Translations under genes and position numbers: made by a program | Shown: positions 17,074-25,949 of the stretch, one piece after another | Position numbering within the stretch: position 1 is the stretch's first letter | Layout: the number at the start of each line of letters is the position of its first letter | Assembly: GCF_002743375.1 (NCBI RefSeq) | Contig: NZ_PDZC01000008.1 | Span: forward strand, 1-64,000 | Reading direction: 5' to 3' | DNA: 64,000 nucleotides | Source: Sporosarcina sp. P34 | GTDB taxonomy: Bacteria > Bacillota > Bacilli > Bacillales_A > Planococcaceae | Notes under the pieces: model-generated | The model's input: the letters and a program-made list of their open reading frames with translations, nothing else | Told to the model about the DNA's origin: nothing | Databases searched by the model: none

Positions 17074-17227
17074 TTAAGGCTATTTGTTAACAGATGGTAG
17101 AGCCCAATCTAGAAGGATTAACGAACGAATAGGACGTTCAATCATGACAGTATACTGACGGGAATCGAAATACTCGCTCGGACAGTGAGCCACACATTTG
17201 AGCAACTAGAACAAAGGACGTGAGTTT

Positions 17228-18052
17228 ATGAAAAACGATTTATCGATTCGCAAATTAGAATCGAACGAAGACATGCGACTGGTTCAAGGACTTGAAAAAC
17301 AAATTTGGGGAGAAAATCCGGTTCCAACACACCAAACCTATACGGCGTCGAAAAATGGCGGGTTAGTGATAGGTGCTTTCGATCAACAGGAGTTGATCGG
17401 ATTTTCATATAGTTTTCCGGGATTTGCAAATGGAAAAACATATTTATGCTCGCATATGCTTGGCGTCCATCCGGATTATCAATTATCAGGAATTGGTAAG
17501 ATGCTAAAAGATGAGCAGCGTAAACTCGCCAAAGAAATCGGCTATGACTTATTGACGTGGACATTTGATCCGTTGGAAAGTCGTAATGCCTATTTGAACT
17601 TGACGAAGTTGTACGGTATCAGCACTACATATCTGGAAAATTGCTATGGCGAAATGGAAGATGGCTTGAATAAAGGATTACCATCAGACCGGCTTCAAGT
17701 CGAGTGGTGGATTTCTAGTGAACGGGTGGAAGACGGGTGGACACCCATACTATCCAACTACGACCGACCGTTTGCCGTCAGACAATCTGAAAGAGGCAAT
17801 CCGATGATGGAAGTACATCTAGAGGAAATCTCTTCAAGTAGCGAGGGCATTGAAGTACCGATACCGAACAACATTCAATTCATTAAAAAGGATGAGCCTG
17901 AACTTGCACTGGATTGGCGAATGAAGATCCGAGCTGTCTTTCAATCACTATTTAGCGCAGGTTATGCGTTAGTAGGATTGAAGAAATCGGACACGGACGT
18001 TCATTATTATCAATTCATAAAAAGAACGATGATTCCACTACGTATAAAATAG
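17228..18052 (+). CDS. GNAT family N-acyltransferase, probable amino acid succinyl/acetyltransferase
   Basis: A 274-residue GNAT. The fold core is in the N-terminal half: the acyl-CoA loop region [22 protein letters not shown] (residues about 79-100) and the following [25 protein letters not shown]. This second motif is the one seen in the larger GNATs encoded beside N-acylamino acid racemases. ATG 17228 follows AAGGACGTGAG. Fourteen bases separate it from the racemase gene, so they form an operon. In Geobacillus such a GNAT N-succinylates D-amino acids and a racemase then inverts them; the same role is inferred here from the pairing. Confidence 0.8.
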   Translation: MKNDLSIRKLESNEDMRLVQGLEKQIWGENPVPTHQTYTASKNGGLVIGAFDQQELIGFSYSFPGFANGKTYLCSHMLGVHPDYQLSGIGKMLKDEQRKLAKEIGYDLLTWTFDPLESRNAYLNLTKLYGISTTYLENCYGEMEDGLNKGLPSDRLQVEWWISSERVEDGWTPILSNYDRPFAVRQSERGNPMMEVHLEEISSSSEGIEVPIPNNIQFIKKDEPELALDWRMKIRAVFQSLFSAGYALVGLKKSDTDVHYYQFIKRTMIPLRIK

Positions 18053-18065
18053 GAGGAGAATTCGA

Positions 18066-19175
18066 ATGATTATACAAGAGATTACTATCCGGAAAATGAA
18101 AATGATGATGAAAAACCCCTTCACTACAAGCTTTGGTACGTTACAAGAGAAGGATTTTCTATTGCTTGAAGTCATAGATGAGCACGGAAACACGGGATGG
18201 GGGGAGTCCGTCGCATTCCACTCACCTTGGTACAGTGAAGAAACGATCGAAACCAATCTACATATGTTGGAGGACTTTTTAATCCCTTTAGTGATTGGGA
18301 AGGAAATTCATCACCCAGATGAAGTGAGTTCACTTTTCAACGCAATCCGTAAAAATAATATGGCGAAATCCACTGTCGAAGGAGCGATTTGGGATCTTTA
18401 TGCAAAGCGTAACCACATGTCATTAGCACAGGCATTGGGTGGAGAAGCGGAGAAAATAGAGGTCGGAATTAGTATTGGGATTCAAAAAGATACAGCCAAA
18501 TTAGTAGAGACAGTCCGCGGTTTTGTAGAGGAAGGCTATAAACGTATCAAAGTAAAGATCAAACCAGGATATGACGTGGACGTGATACGTGAACTTCGCA
18601 AAAACTTCCCTGACGTACCGCTAATGGCAGATGCCAACTCGGCTTATACACTAGAAGATGTGGAACTGCTTAAACAGTTGGATGAATTTGATTTAACGAT
18701 GATTGAGCAACCGCTTGCTTCGGACGATATCATTGACCATGCCACGTTGCAAAAAGAAATACAAACACCGATTTGTTTGGATGAGAGTATCCACTCTCTT
18801 GAAGATACACGAAAAGCGTTGGAGCTTGGGAGCTGTAAAATCATCAATATTAAAATTGGTCGTGTCGGGGGATTGACTGAAGCGAAGAAAATCCATGATT
18901 ACTGCATGGAACGCGGTATTCCCGTTTGGTGTGGAGGCATGCTGGAGTCAGGAATTGGACGCGCACATAACGTAGCGCTTACGACACTGCCTAATTTCAT
19001 TCTGCCAGGTGACACAGCAGGATCATCCCGCTATTGGGAGGAAGATATTATCACGCCAGAAGTCGTTGTGGAAAATGGGTATATAAAAGTACCCACTTCA
19101 TATGGTATTGGATATGAACCGGATCTTGCAGCGATGAATAAATACACGGTGAAAGAAATGAATTATAGAGCATAG
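18066..19175 (+). CDS. N-acylamino acid racemase / o-succinylbenzoate synthase family (enolase superfamily)
   Basis: A 369-residue enolase-superfamily enzyme, full length. Motifs in order: capping-domain residues [13 protein letters not shown]; the KxK acid/base pair in [11 protein letters not shown] (near 161-171); metal ligands in MADANSAYT (Asp near 189), IEQPL (near 214) and CLDESIHS (near 239); the second catalytic lysine in NIKIGRVGG (near 263-271). Members racemise N-acyl amino acids, dehydrate SHCHC to o-succinylbenzoate for menaquinone, or do both. No other menaquinone genes are nearby and the preceding gene is a GNAT, so the D- to L-amino acid pathway is the better guess. ATG 18066 follows AGGAGGAG. 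Confidence 0.88.
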   Translation: MIIQEITIRKMKMMMKNPFTTSFGTLQEKDFLLLEVIDEHGNTGWGESVAFHSPWYSEETIETNLHMLEDFLIPLVIGKEIHHPDEVSSLFNAIRKNNMAKSTVEGAIWDLYAKRNHMSLAQALGGEAEKIEVGISIGIQKDTAKLVETVRGFVEEGYKRIKVKIKPGYDVDVIRELRKNFPDVPLMADANSAYTLEDVELLKQLDEFDLTMIEQPLASDDIIDHATLQKEIQTPICLDESIHSLEDTRKALELGSCKIINIKIGRVGGLTEAKKIHDYCMERGIPVWCGGMLESGIGRAHNVALTTLPNFILPGDTAGSSRYWEEDIITPEVVVENGYIKVPTSYGIGYEPDLAAMNKYTVKEMNYRA

Positions 19176-19180
19176 TTGAG

Positions 19181-19249
19181 CGTACCAGGTCCCCACACAA
19201 TTTAGAAACAATTCTGAATTGATCTGGAGTTGTGTGAGGACCTGGTACC
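19181..19249. repeat. Family A palindromic repeat (A4)
   Basis: 69 bases, from CGTACCAGGTCCCCACACAA to GTGAGGACCTGGTACC, beginning 6 bases after the racemase stop. Confidence 0.88.
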
Positions 19250-19262
19250 TTTTTCGATCTAT

Positions 19263-19303
19263 AGCCATACAGCGAATATATTTTATTCGCTGTATGGCTT
19301 TTT
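19263..19303 (+). terminator. Rho-independent terminator of the GNAT/racemase operon
   Basis: AGCCATACAGCGAAT pairs with ATTCGCTGTATGGCT, followed by TTTT. The sequence is strikingly like the hairpin at 14971-15010. Confidence 0.88.
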
Positions 19304-19344
19304 GAACGGGTACGAATGGGCAAATCGGCTATTTTTAAAAAGTT

Positions 19345-19370
19345 TGAAACTTTATAGAGAAATAGACGTC
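19345..19370 (+). promoter_or_regulatory. ECF sigma-type promoter of the Ltp-repeat protein
   Basis: TGAAAC at 19345-19350 and CGTC (CGTCTGTA) at 19367-19370, spacer 16. The -35 is preceded by an A/T-rich AAAAAGTT, as at 63602. Confidence 0.65.
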
Positions 19371-19501
19371 TGTACGGTGAAATATAGTGCAGGTGCCAGA
19401 TTAGCGTAAATCGTAATAGGATTCATGATTGATCTAAAGTAGTTTTTGGAAATGGTGCCGATTGTATATTACTATTACACAACGTAAAGGGGAGACAAGA
19501 A

Positions 19502-20191
19502 ATGGAGAAACAGCAGAAAAGGAAAAAGCCATTTTATAAAAAGTGGTGGGTTTGGTTGCTTGCGATTATTATTATAGCGGCAGTCAATAGTAATGATGAG
19601 GATACAGATAGTGCTAGCAAAGAAGAAAGTAAACCAGCTGTTACTGCATCGGCGGAGGATAAGACGGAAAAGGTAGAAGTGGAGACCGAAAAAGTAGAAC
19701 CTGAAGAGAAGGAAAAACCAGTAGAAGACAATGTACCTAAAGAATACAAAACCGCTTTGAATAAAGCTGAAACATATGCAAAAACAATGAGCATGTCTAA
19801 AAAGGCTATTTCCGAACAATTGACGTCAGAGTATGGTGAAAAATATTCTGCAGAAGCTGCTGAGTATGCTATGAATAATCTTGAATTTGATTGGAAAGCA
19901 AATGCATTGAAAAAGGCCGAAACGTATTCTGATACTATGCATATGTCAAAGCAAGGAATCCTGGAACAACTTGTCTCTGAAAATGGGGAGAAGTTTACAG
20001 AGGATGAAGCACAGTATGCAATCGATAATTTACAAGCTGATTTTAATAAAAATGCATTGGAAAAGGCCAAAACGTATCAGGATACTATGAGTATGTCACC
20101 GGAGGCGGTCGGAGACCAGCTGACTTCTACGTACGGTGAGAAATTCACGCAAGCAGAAGCTGATTATGCAATTGCTAATTTAGGAAAGTAA
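19502..20191 (+). CDS. Membrane-anchored protein with three Ltp repeats
   Basis: A 229-residue protein. A basic N-terminus (MEKQQKRKKPFYKK) precedes one membrane segment (WWVWLLAIIIIAAV, about residues 16-30); there is no lipobox cysteine. A charged, E/K-rich linker (31-80) leads to three tandem repeats of about 48 residues (80-129, 130-179, 180-229), each with KAETYxxTMxMS, then a Gly-Glu-Lys turn, then A-x-YAI/M-x-NL. This is the host cell surface-exposed lipoprotein (Ltp) domain, known from the superinfection-exclusion protein of Streptococcus thermophilus phage TP-J34, where it blocks DNA injection. Here the anchor is a membrane helix. The gene has its own ECF-type promoter and no phage neighbours, so its job could be envelope stress or phage exclusion. 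Confidence 0.83.
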   Translation: MEKQQKRKKPFYKKWWVWLLAIIIIAAVNSNDEDTDSASKEESKPAVTASAEDKTEKVEVETEKVEPEEKEKPVEDNVPKEYKTALNKAETYAKTMSMSKKAISEQLTSEYGEKYSAEAAEYAMNNLEFDWKANALKKAETYSDTMHMSKQGILEQLVSENGEKFTEDEAQYAIDNLQADFNKNALEKAKTYQDTMSMSPEAVGDQLTSTYGEKFTQAEADYAIANLGK

Positions 20192-20204
20192 TGCTGGCTG
20201 GGTA

Positions 20205-20270
20205 GGTGCCAGGTCCCAACACAATTTAGAAACAGTTCTGAATTTAACTAGAGTTGTGCATGGATCTGTA
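20205..20270. repeat. Family A palindromic repeat (A5), right arm decayed
   Basis: Left arm GGTGCCAGGTCCCAACACAA is good; the right arm has drifted (TTGTGCATGGATCTGTAA) and lost GGTACC. It lies 14 bases after the Ltp gene stop. Confidence 0.75.
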
Positions 20271-20400
20271 AATTTGTGAGTTGAGTAGATACTACTATTC
20301 ACTGTAGTTTTAAAAGTAAAACAGCTAAGAAATATAGACTAATGTTTAATTATGGTATATGATTGAGTAAATATGATTAGGTAAATAGGAGGATTTTTAA

Positions 20401-21054
20401 ATGTCATCTCTAGTAAAATGTAAAGCTTGCGATAATGATCTCGCAAAAGGTGTAAAGAAATGTCCACAATGTGGAAAAGATCAGCGTAATTGGTTTATGC
20501 GCCATAAAATCATGACGTTTTTAGGTGTGTTATTAGTACTGATTATCATTAGTAGTTTAGGTGGCGGTAATGGTACCGATACCGATGAAACGGCAGTTGC
20601 TAATGAACAGACAAAAGCTAACGAAGGCAAAAAAGAAGAAATTATTTATTCAGTAGGCGATACAATAAATATTAAACAACTAGATATTACACTAACGCAA
20701 GTTGAAGAACTAACACAAATTGGCGATCCACAATTCCTAGGTAAAAAAGCACCAGAAGGATCAGTTCTGGTAGCCGTCCAATACACAATGAAAAATGTTT
20801 CGGATAAGCCTGTTGGAATGTTTAGTTATCCTACGGTTAATCTAGTAGATGGAAATGAAACTAAGTACAGTTCTGACTTTGATGGTTCGGTTGCGTATTC
20901 CGTAGAAACAGGCATTGACGATTCTAAAGCAGTATCTGATCTAAATCCAGATATTAGCGTGACGAAAGTTGAAGTATATGAGGTATCTGAGACGAGATTT
21001 GCGGAAGGCGATTGGTATATTCAGGTTGGCAAAGAGAAAATAAAAGTTAAATAA
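20401..21054 (+). CDS. Zinc-ribbon, membrane-anchored DUF4352-like protein
   Basis: A 217-residue protein. The N-terminus is a zinc ribbon with two cysteine pairs (CKACDNDL and CPQCGKDQ, residues 8-26), then one membrane helix (MTFLGVLLVLIIISSL, about 37-52), an acidic linker and an extracellular beta domain (residues about 80-217) with features of DUF4352/TRF2-like domains (LDITLTQVEEL; VLVAVQYTMKNVSDKPV; WYIQVGKEKI). ATG 20401 follows AGGAGGATTTTTAA. The function of the family is unknown; the ribbon would face the cytoplasm. A long hairpin terminator follows. Confidence 0.8.
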   Translation: MSSLVKCKACDNDLAKGVKKCPQCGKDQRNWFMRHKIMTFLGVLLVLIIISSLGGGNGTDTDETAVANEQTKANEGKKEEIIYSVGDTINIKQLDITLTQVEELTQIGDPQFLGKKAPEGSVLVAVQYTMKNVSDKPVGMFSYPTVNLVDGNETKYSSDFDGSVAYSVETGIDDSKAVSDLNPDISVTKVEVYEVSETRFAEGDWYIQVGKEKIKVK

Positions 21055-21098
21055 ATTAAATATCTTAATGTAACTAATCTTGTTATTATCATAAATAA

Positions 21099-21143
21099 AA
21101 AACGAGACGTCTAATCAGTTTGCGATTAGACGTCTCGTTTTCG
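21099..21143. terminator. Strong hairpin terminator
   Basis: AAAACGAGACGTCTAATC pairs perfectly with GATTAGACGTCTCGTTTT over a 7-base loop, 45 bases after the zinc-ribbon gene. Confidence 0.92.
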
Positions 21144-21150
21144 TATGGAG

Positions 21151-21228
21151 AAATAAGGTACCTGTGTGACAAACCAACATGAATGTTTAAACAATCATGA
21201 AAAACACACACACAGGTACCTTTCATTT
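21151..21228. repeat. Family B repeat (B6), long form
   Basis: AAGGTACCTGTGTGACAAAC, an internal block with GTTTAAACAATCATGAAAA, and CACACACAGGTACCTTT, right after the terminator. Confidence 0.8.
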
Positions 21229-21330
21229 GAAGAAAAGAGTATTATATCCGGTTGAAAGTTAAGTTGCTTATGAACTATACTCTTCCTGCAAGCAATAGTA
21301 CTGTATGAAAATGGTTTCGAGTTAAAAGAA

Positions 21331-21399
21331 GGTATCTGGTCCCAACACAATTCAGAAGCAGTTCTAAATTGAACCAGATTTGTGTGTGGACCTGGTACC
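21331..21399. repeat. Family A palindromic repeat (A6)
   Basis: 69 bases with left arm GGTATCTGGTCCCAACACAA and right arm TTGTGTGTGGACCTGGTACC, 15 bases from the 3' end of the UPF0715 gene on the other strand. Confidence 0.85.
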
Positions 21400-21414
21400 T
21401 CTTATGAATTTCGC

Positions 21415-21813
21415 CTACCTATTAATCATTATAATAAATACTAGTACTACGATAAATAATGCTATGGTTACTGACAGCCATCCAATCTTCAACCTACCTA
21501 ATAAACGATCAACAATAAAGAATAAGATGGCAGAACCAAGGCCGGAAGCTAGTAATACTGCTCCGAAGCCACAATGAATTAAAAAGGAGATTATTTCACG
21601 AGTATAAGCTCTTTTAGAAACCTTCTTACTTAACCAGTCACCAAAGATAGAAACAATAACACCATACGTAAGGGCAATCATTAAGTTTAAATAATATAAA
21701 TTCAAGTATAAATTTATATATCGGTCCTTTTCAAAGCCATCAAGTAATGAAAAAATCAAGGCAAATAACAAACTACTGAGAATAGCCGTTAATATTTTTC
21801 TTTTTATAATAAT
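21415..21813 (-). CDS. UPF0715-like membrane protein
   Basis: About 132 residues with four predicted membrane segments, resembling the small Bacillus UPF0715 proteins (YoaG/YopI type), of unknown function. No ATG, GTG or well-placed TTG exists at the natural N-terminus. The best ribosome site, GAGGGG at 21822-21827, is 8 bases from an ATT at 21813, giving the N-terminus (M)IIKRKILTAILSSLLFALIF. A TTG at 21771 would delete the basic lead and half of the first membrane segment. The ATT start is an inference from spacing and topology. Repeat A6 follows the gene. Confidence 0.7.
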   Translation of the reverse strand: MIIKRKILTAILSSLLFALIFSLLDGFEKDRYINLYLNLYYLNLMIALTYGVIVSIFGDWLSKKVSKRAYTREIISFLIHCGFGAVLLASGLGSAILFFIVDRLLGRLKIGWLSVTIALFIVVLVFIIMINR

Positions 21814-21958
21814 TTCAATTTCCCCTCTCTAGTTTTATTTGACAATCAACTAAAACTTTACAGTATATATCAAAATTCCCGAATGCAATATTCATACTTC
21901 CAACGAAGGTGTTAAAGTATTTTGCTTGATCGTGGAAGAGTGATTTATAAAATTAAAA

Positions 21959-22010
21959 AATAAGGTACCTGTGTGAGAAACAATCATGAAAATCACACAG
22001 GTACCTTTCA
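21959..22010. repeat. Family B repeat (B7), short form
   Basis: AATAAGGTACCTGTGTGAGA and AATCACACAGGTACCTTT flank CAATCATGA. Confidence 0.8.
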
Positions 22011-22041
22011 TTTGAAGAAAAGAGTATCATATCCAGTTGAA

Positions 22042-22110
22042 AGTACCAGGTCCCCACACAATTTGGAAACAATTCTGAATTGAACTAGAGTTGTGTGAGG
22101 ACCTGCTACC
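22042..22110. repeat. Family A palindromic repeat (A7)
   Basis: 69 bases, AGTACCAGGTCCCCACACAA to GTGAGGACCTGCTACC, 17 bases beyond the 3' end of the isochorismatase gene. Confidence 0.87.
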
Positions 22111-22127
22111 TTTTGCGATCTAACTCC

Positions 22128-22673
22128 TTATCGCAAGAAGTCCTCAGTAGAAGTTATAGCACCATACATACCGTTAAGTGCACCGACAAACGCGTAATGG
22201 ACCTGTTCAGCTGGAACGTCTTTACCTTCATAAGATATGTCTGTTGTCGCACATGCATCTTCAATGAGAGTTGTCTCAAAGCCCAGATCCACTGCGGCTC
22301 TGACTGTTGCATCAATACACATATGCGTCATCATACCTACCACAACTATTTTGGTAACACCATTTTCACGTAACTTTTTTTCCAAATCAGTCTGTAAAAA
22401 GCTGTTAGGGAAATGTTTAATAATAAGGCTTTCGTTTTCCAAAGGTTGAACAGTTTCATGTATTTCCGCACCATCTGTATCTGGAAGGAAGAATCCTAAA
22501 GCTGGATCAGCTGCGATGTGCTGAACATGAAAAATATTTTCTTTATTGTTCTGCCTAAACCATTCAAGAACTTTGGCAGCATTTTTGGCAGCTTTATTTG
22601 GATTAACTAATTCTATCTTTCCGTTTGGAAAATAGTCATTTTGAATATCTACAATAATTAGCGCTGTGCTCAT
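22128..22673 (-). CDS. Isochorismatase-family cysteine hydrolase
   Basis: A 181-residue cysteine hydrolase (isochorismatase/nicotinamidase/ureidosuccinate hydrolase fold). The catalytic triad can be read: Asp in LIIVDIQNDYF (residues about 5-15), Lys near SLIIKHFPNSF (about 80-90) and Cys in GMMTHMCIDATVRAA (about 113-127). ATG 22673 follows GGTGGAG. It is divergent from an Lrp/AsnC regulator, which likely controls it. The substrate is not identifiable from sequence; amide hydrolysis of a small nitrogen compound is the family expectation. Confidence 0.88.
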   Translation of the reverse strand: MSTALIIVDIQNDYFPNGKIELVNPNKAAKNAAKVLEWFRQNNKENIFHVQHIAADPALGFFLPDTDGAEIHETVQPLENESLIIKHFPNSFLQTDLEKKLRENGVTKIVVVGMMTHMCIDATVRAAVDLGFETTLIEDACATTDISYEGKDVPAEQVHYAFVGALNGMYGAITSTEDFLR

Positions 22674-22795
22674 AATTTCTCCACCTCACTGAGAGTATTT
22701 TGGTACACTATAATCATATCTTGTATAGTGATTTTTATCGATATGTTAGCGAAACACTTTCAGCTTAAAAAATTTCACGGTGAAAGGAATACATT

Positions 22796-23236
22796 ATGGA
22801 ACTTGATAACATTGATTTTAAAATCCTACGACTATTATCCAAAAACTCACGTATTCAATGGAAAGATTTGGGTGAACAAATTCATATGACGGGGCAAGCA
22901 GTAGGGAATCGTATAAAAAAACTTGAGAATAGCGGTGTAATAAAAGCCTTTTCTCTAGAAGTCGATGAAATGAAAGTCGGCTTATCTTATACAGCGTTCA
23001 TTATTATATATATGAAAACAGCGAACCATAATGCGTTTACACGATTCATGAATGATTGTAAGGAAGTAGTAGAAGTTCACCGCGTGTCAGGCGAAGGCTG
23101 TTACCATATTAAAGTAAAACTTCACTCTCAAGAACAATTGAATCTCTTTCTAGATAAAATTCTTGAGTATGGAAATTATAGTGTACATTTATCGATACAA
23201 GAGATTAAACAACAAAATCCGTTGACTGCTACATGA
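22796..23236 (+). CDS. Lrp/AsnC family transcriptional regulator
   Basis: A 146-residue regulator. The N-terminal helix-turn-helix reads LDNIDFKILRLLSKNSRIQW, then LGEQIHMTGQAVGNRIKKLE (residues about 3-43). The RAM ligand-binding domain follows (VGLSYTAFIIIYM; VHRVSGEGCYHIKVKL, about 96-111). Full length. ATG 22796 follows GGTGAAAGG. Divergent, across 122 bases, from the isochorismatase-family gene. Confidence 0.9.
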   Translation: MELDNIDFKILRLLSKNSRIQWKDLGEQIHMTGQAVGNRIKKLENSGVIKAFSLEVDEMKVGLSYTAFIIIYMKTANHNAFTRFMNDCKEVVEVHRVSGEGCYHIKVKLHSQEQLNLFLDKILEYGNYSVHLSIQEIKQQNPLTAT

Positions 23237-23264
23237 AATATAGTACTTGTACGAGAAACAAAAT

Positions 23265-23320
23265 AAGGTACCTGTGCGGGAAACAAACAATCATTTTTGT
23301 TTCCCGCACAGGTACCTTTC
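23265..23320. repeat. Family B repeat (B8), near-perfect hairpin
   Basis: GGTACCTGTGCGGGAAACAA and its matching right arm ending CCCGCACAGGTACC pair almost without mismatch. It lies between the convergent Lrp gene and the small membrane gene, so it should terminate both. Confidence 0.88.
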
Positions 23321-23342
23321 TATTTAGGACGGCAGGTCAACA

Positions 23343-23573
23343 TTAGTAATTCGTTGACGTGCTGTCCTGTTTTGATTCCTTCGTATACTCTTTCTTGGCT
23401 TCATCAAAAAAATTAATTTGAGCAGAAAATGTTAGTGCATAGATCGTGATGACTACTGACAATACACTGACTCCAGTAAATAAGGTGATGGAATCTTGGT
23501 TTTCTAGCCAAGTATACAAACTTTTTAAGGCCTTCGATTCTTCAAATTGTACTTTGGACATCCTCTTCTTCAT
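23343..23573 (-). CDS. Small membrane protein of unknown function
   Basis: A 76-residue protein with a charged N-terminus and one or two hydrophobic segments (ITLFTGVSVLSVVITIYAL, about residues 33-51), ending in a polar tail. It overlaps the gene before it by four bases (ATGA) and is therefore co-translated with it. A second in-frame ATG at 23561 after GAAGAGG is an alternative start. Family not recognised. Confidence 0.6.
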   Translation of the reverse strand: MKKRMSKVQFEESKALKSLYTWLENQDSITLFTGVSVLSVVITIYALTFSAQINFFDEAKKEYTKESKQDSTSTNY

Positions 23574-23995
23574 CCTCGCTGTTTTCCATTTCTGAAGGAA
23601 AATACCCGTTTAAGTACAAAGAAATAAATGAAGTTTAAAAAATAGATTAGTAAAATGTAAACCGCGGACAGATAAGCGAAGAAGCCTATCACATAGCCAT
23701 ATCCTGCTGCGTTTATATTCGGAGTAAGTAAAGAATAAAAAGCGGCAATGGAGACAGTCAGAAAGAACGAGAGTGAAATTGCGTAATACTTTGGATAAGC
23801 TCTTTCCTTTTTATGTTTGCGATACCAAATGACTAAAAATAAGGCTATCGCAAATGCCATATAAAAAATAAACAAAATAGGTAATTTGCTATGAAAGGTC
23901 AAGCTTGTTGGAATGGCACAAAACATCAAGATATATAGTGGAATTTCCATACCACTCAATTTACTAAAGTCTGCTAACTTCCAAGCTTTTCTCAC
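23570..23995 (-). CDS. Multi-pass membrane protein of unknown function
   Basis: A 141-residue protein with four hydrophobic segments (IPLYILMFCAIPTSL; ILFIFYMAFAIALFLVIWY; ISLFFLTVSIAAFYSLL; YGYVIGFFAYLSAVYILLIYFLNFIYFFVL). The GTG at 23995 is six bases from GAGGG; the ATG at 24001 directly abuts that site. It precedes and overlaps the small membrane gene at 23573. No family assigned. Confidence 0.65.
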   Translation of the reverse strand: MRKAWKLADFSKLSGMEIPLYILMFCAIPTSLTFHSKLPILFIFYMAFAIALFLVIWYRKHKKERAYPKYYAISLSFFLTVSIAAFYSLLTPNINAAGYGYVIGFFAYLSAVYILLIYFLNFIYFFVLKRVFSFRNGKQRG

Positions 23996-24097
23996 TATCA
24001 TCCCTCATTTGTACGAATAAGTAATACAATCGTTACTCTAAGTATATCAGCAAAAGCAACGCTATATATGATTCTATTAGATATACATTCATAGTGA

Positions 24098-24156
24098 AGT
24101 GTGACAAAACAACGGGAATGTAAAAATCATCATGAAAGTTTGACACACAGATACCT
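24098..24156. repeat. Family B repeat (B9), decayed
   Basis: AGTGTGACAAAAC, ATCATCATGAAAGTT and GACACACAGATACCT keep the family B order with many changes. It lies just upstream of the ECF-type promoter of the first SLH gene. Confidence 0.55.
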
Positions 24157-24180
24157 ATAATAAAACTTTACCTCTTATGT

Positions 24181-24206
24181 TGAAACTATTTTAGTAATTC
24201 TCCGTC
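24181..24206 (+). promoter_or_regulatory. ECF sigma-type promoter of the first SLH gene
   Basis: TGAAAC at 24181-24186 and CGTC (CGTCTGTA) at 24203-24206, spacer 16, ending 45 bases before the start codon. Confidence 0.65.
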
Positions 24207-24251
24207 TGTACGTTGATTAGAAAACTAGTATTTTGAGAGGGGACGAGAGAA

Positions 24252-25949
24252 ATGAAGAAATTATTTGCAGTAGTTACTGTATTCTTATTGGCGTGCAGTT
24301 TACCGTTTTCAGCGGCTGCAGCCGATAAGCAAAGGTTTTCTGATGTGCCGCCGTCCAAGCATTTTGCAGAGGCCGTGAATGAGTTGGCTGCACGTAACAT
24401 CATAGGAGGTTATCCAGACGGTACGTTCAAGCCCGGGAATTCGATTACGCGAGGACAAGCTGCAGCGATTATCGCGAAGATGATCGGTCTGGATACATCG
24501 AATGTAAAAGGCAAAAAGTTTAAAGATGTATCAGTATCTTATGGTTTTTATAATGCGATTGCAAAAATGGCGGAAGAAGGGATTATTGGAGGGTATCCAG
24601 ACGGTAGTTTTAAACCAGATGAGCCAATTAAGCGTAAAAATATGGCCGCGATTCTTGTGAAAGCATTCGATTTACCTCGTGATGTGAATGTGAAAAACCC
24701 ATTCAAAGGAGAAGTGGGCATTACAAACGACGTACTTGTTATTTACAAACTCGGCATTACTTCGGGTACATCTCCTACAACATTTAGCCCGAACGCATCG
24801 ATTACAAGAGGGCAAGCTTCAAAAATGCTTGTGGCGGCGGAGCAAGTCATGCTGAAGAATGCTGTGACAGTGGAAGCAGTCGACTTGGGATGGGATACGA
24901 TTGAAGCGATTATCGATGATGAAGTGAATCCGGACGTATTCCATGCAGTAAAAGTTAAAGGGCAAAAAAAAGGTATACAAGATCAAGTACAACTGTTTCC
25001 GGTCAAGGAGGGAACAGGTGGAATTGTAATTTGGGGAAGAACAGCGGAAAATAAATGGAAGTATCAAAAATATTATGTCCATGTGAAAAAAGAGGGCAAC
25101 GAACTACGTTTGACGTTAGAAAAGACGGATGAATCACTGCCGACACTGGTATCGCTCAATACGAAATATAAACCCGTACAGAATATAGCTCTGGCCAAGA
25201 CGGACGGAGAGAATATCTCTGACAACGTAACGATTGAAAAAAATGAATATAATTTTACGTATATTAGGATTGAAAAGCCGGGCGATTATATCGCGACGGT
25301 TCGCTTTTCAAATGGAGACGAAGTGCGCTACAGAGTGACAGCTTTTGAAATGGATGACAGCTTTTTATATGGTGCACATTCGGTAGAAATAGGACCGCCT
25401 GTTGACCCGCTTGATCCGGCAAACCCGGAGAAGCCGTTGCCAGGGCAGCTGACGACTTATCTGCCCGAGGATCTGCAGGATGACGATTACAGAATTGCTC
25501 ATGTAATGCTCACCATGATGGGGCAAAAAGTGACGCACTATCCAGCCGATTATCTGATCACCGATCCCATCAAAGACGGACCGTACGGCGAAATGCGTGA
25601 GATCGAATTTTACGAAAGACAGTTCGGTAAATACAACGAAATGGCGAAGCAGAACATCCTCTACTTAAAATGGTTTACCAAAGAGGATTCGGTCGTTGGC
25701 GAGATGCTGAACCGCTGGCTTGAAGGCGATTTCTCACAAGTGACTAAGGACTATCGAACGTTACGCGCGATGACAGACGATGATTACGGCAACTGCGCCG
25801 ATGTATGTCCGGACGACTTCATCAAAGCACGTACTAAACGGGCGGAAGAATATTTCCTTAAAACAGTTTCCGGAGCAGAAGCTGTAAAACGTTTCCATGC
25901 GGAATGGGGTGCCAGGTCCCAACACAATTCAGAAACAATTCTGAATTAA
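24252..25949 (+). CDS. SLH-domain surface protein, C-terminus replaced by a repeat
   Basis: A 565-residue exported protein: signal peptide (1-24, cleavage after SAAAA), then three SLH domains (about 28-80, 92-145, 150-198) with the GGYPDGTFKPGNSITRGQAA motif that binds pyruvylated secondary wall polymer. The rest (about 200-552) shows no known catalytic motif; residues to about 380 match the downstream paralogue in plan. The last 13 residues (GARSQHNSETILN) and the stop codon come from the family A repeat at 25908-25976, so the original end has been lost or replaced. It is driven by an ECF-type promoter 45 bases upstream. Confidence 0.88.
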   Translation: MKKLFAVVTVFLLACSLPFSAAAADKQRFSDVPPSKHFAEAVNELAARNIIGGYPDGTFKPGNSITRGQAAAIIAKMIGLDTSNVKGKKFKDVSVSYGFYNAIAKMAEEGIIGGYPDGSFKPDEPIKRKNMAAILVKAFDLPRDVNVKNPFKGEVGITNDVLVIYKLGITSGTSPTTFSPNASITRGQASKMLVAAEQVMLKNAVTVEAVDLGWDTIEAIIDDEVNPDVFHAVKVKGQKKGIQDQVQLFPVKEGTGGIVIWGRTAENKWKYQKYYVHVKKEGNELRLTLEKTDESLPTLVSLNTKYKPVQNIALAKTDGENISDNVTIEKNEYNFTYIRIEKPGDYIATVRFSNGDEVRYRVTAFEMDDSFLYGAHSVEIGPPVDPLDPANPEKPLPGQLTTYLPEDLQDDDYRIAHVMLTMMGQKVTHYPADYLITDPIKDGPYGEMREIEFYERQFGKYNEMAKQNILYLKWFTKEDSVVGEMLNRWLEGDFSQVTKDYRTLRAMTDDDYGNCADVCPDDFIKARTKRAEEYFLKTVSGAEAVKRFHAEWGARSQHNSETILN

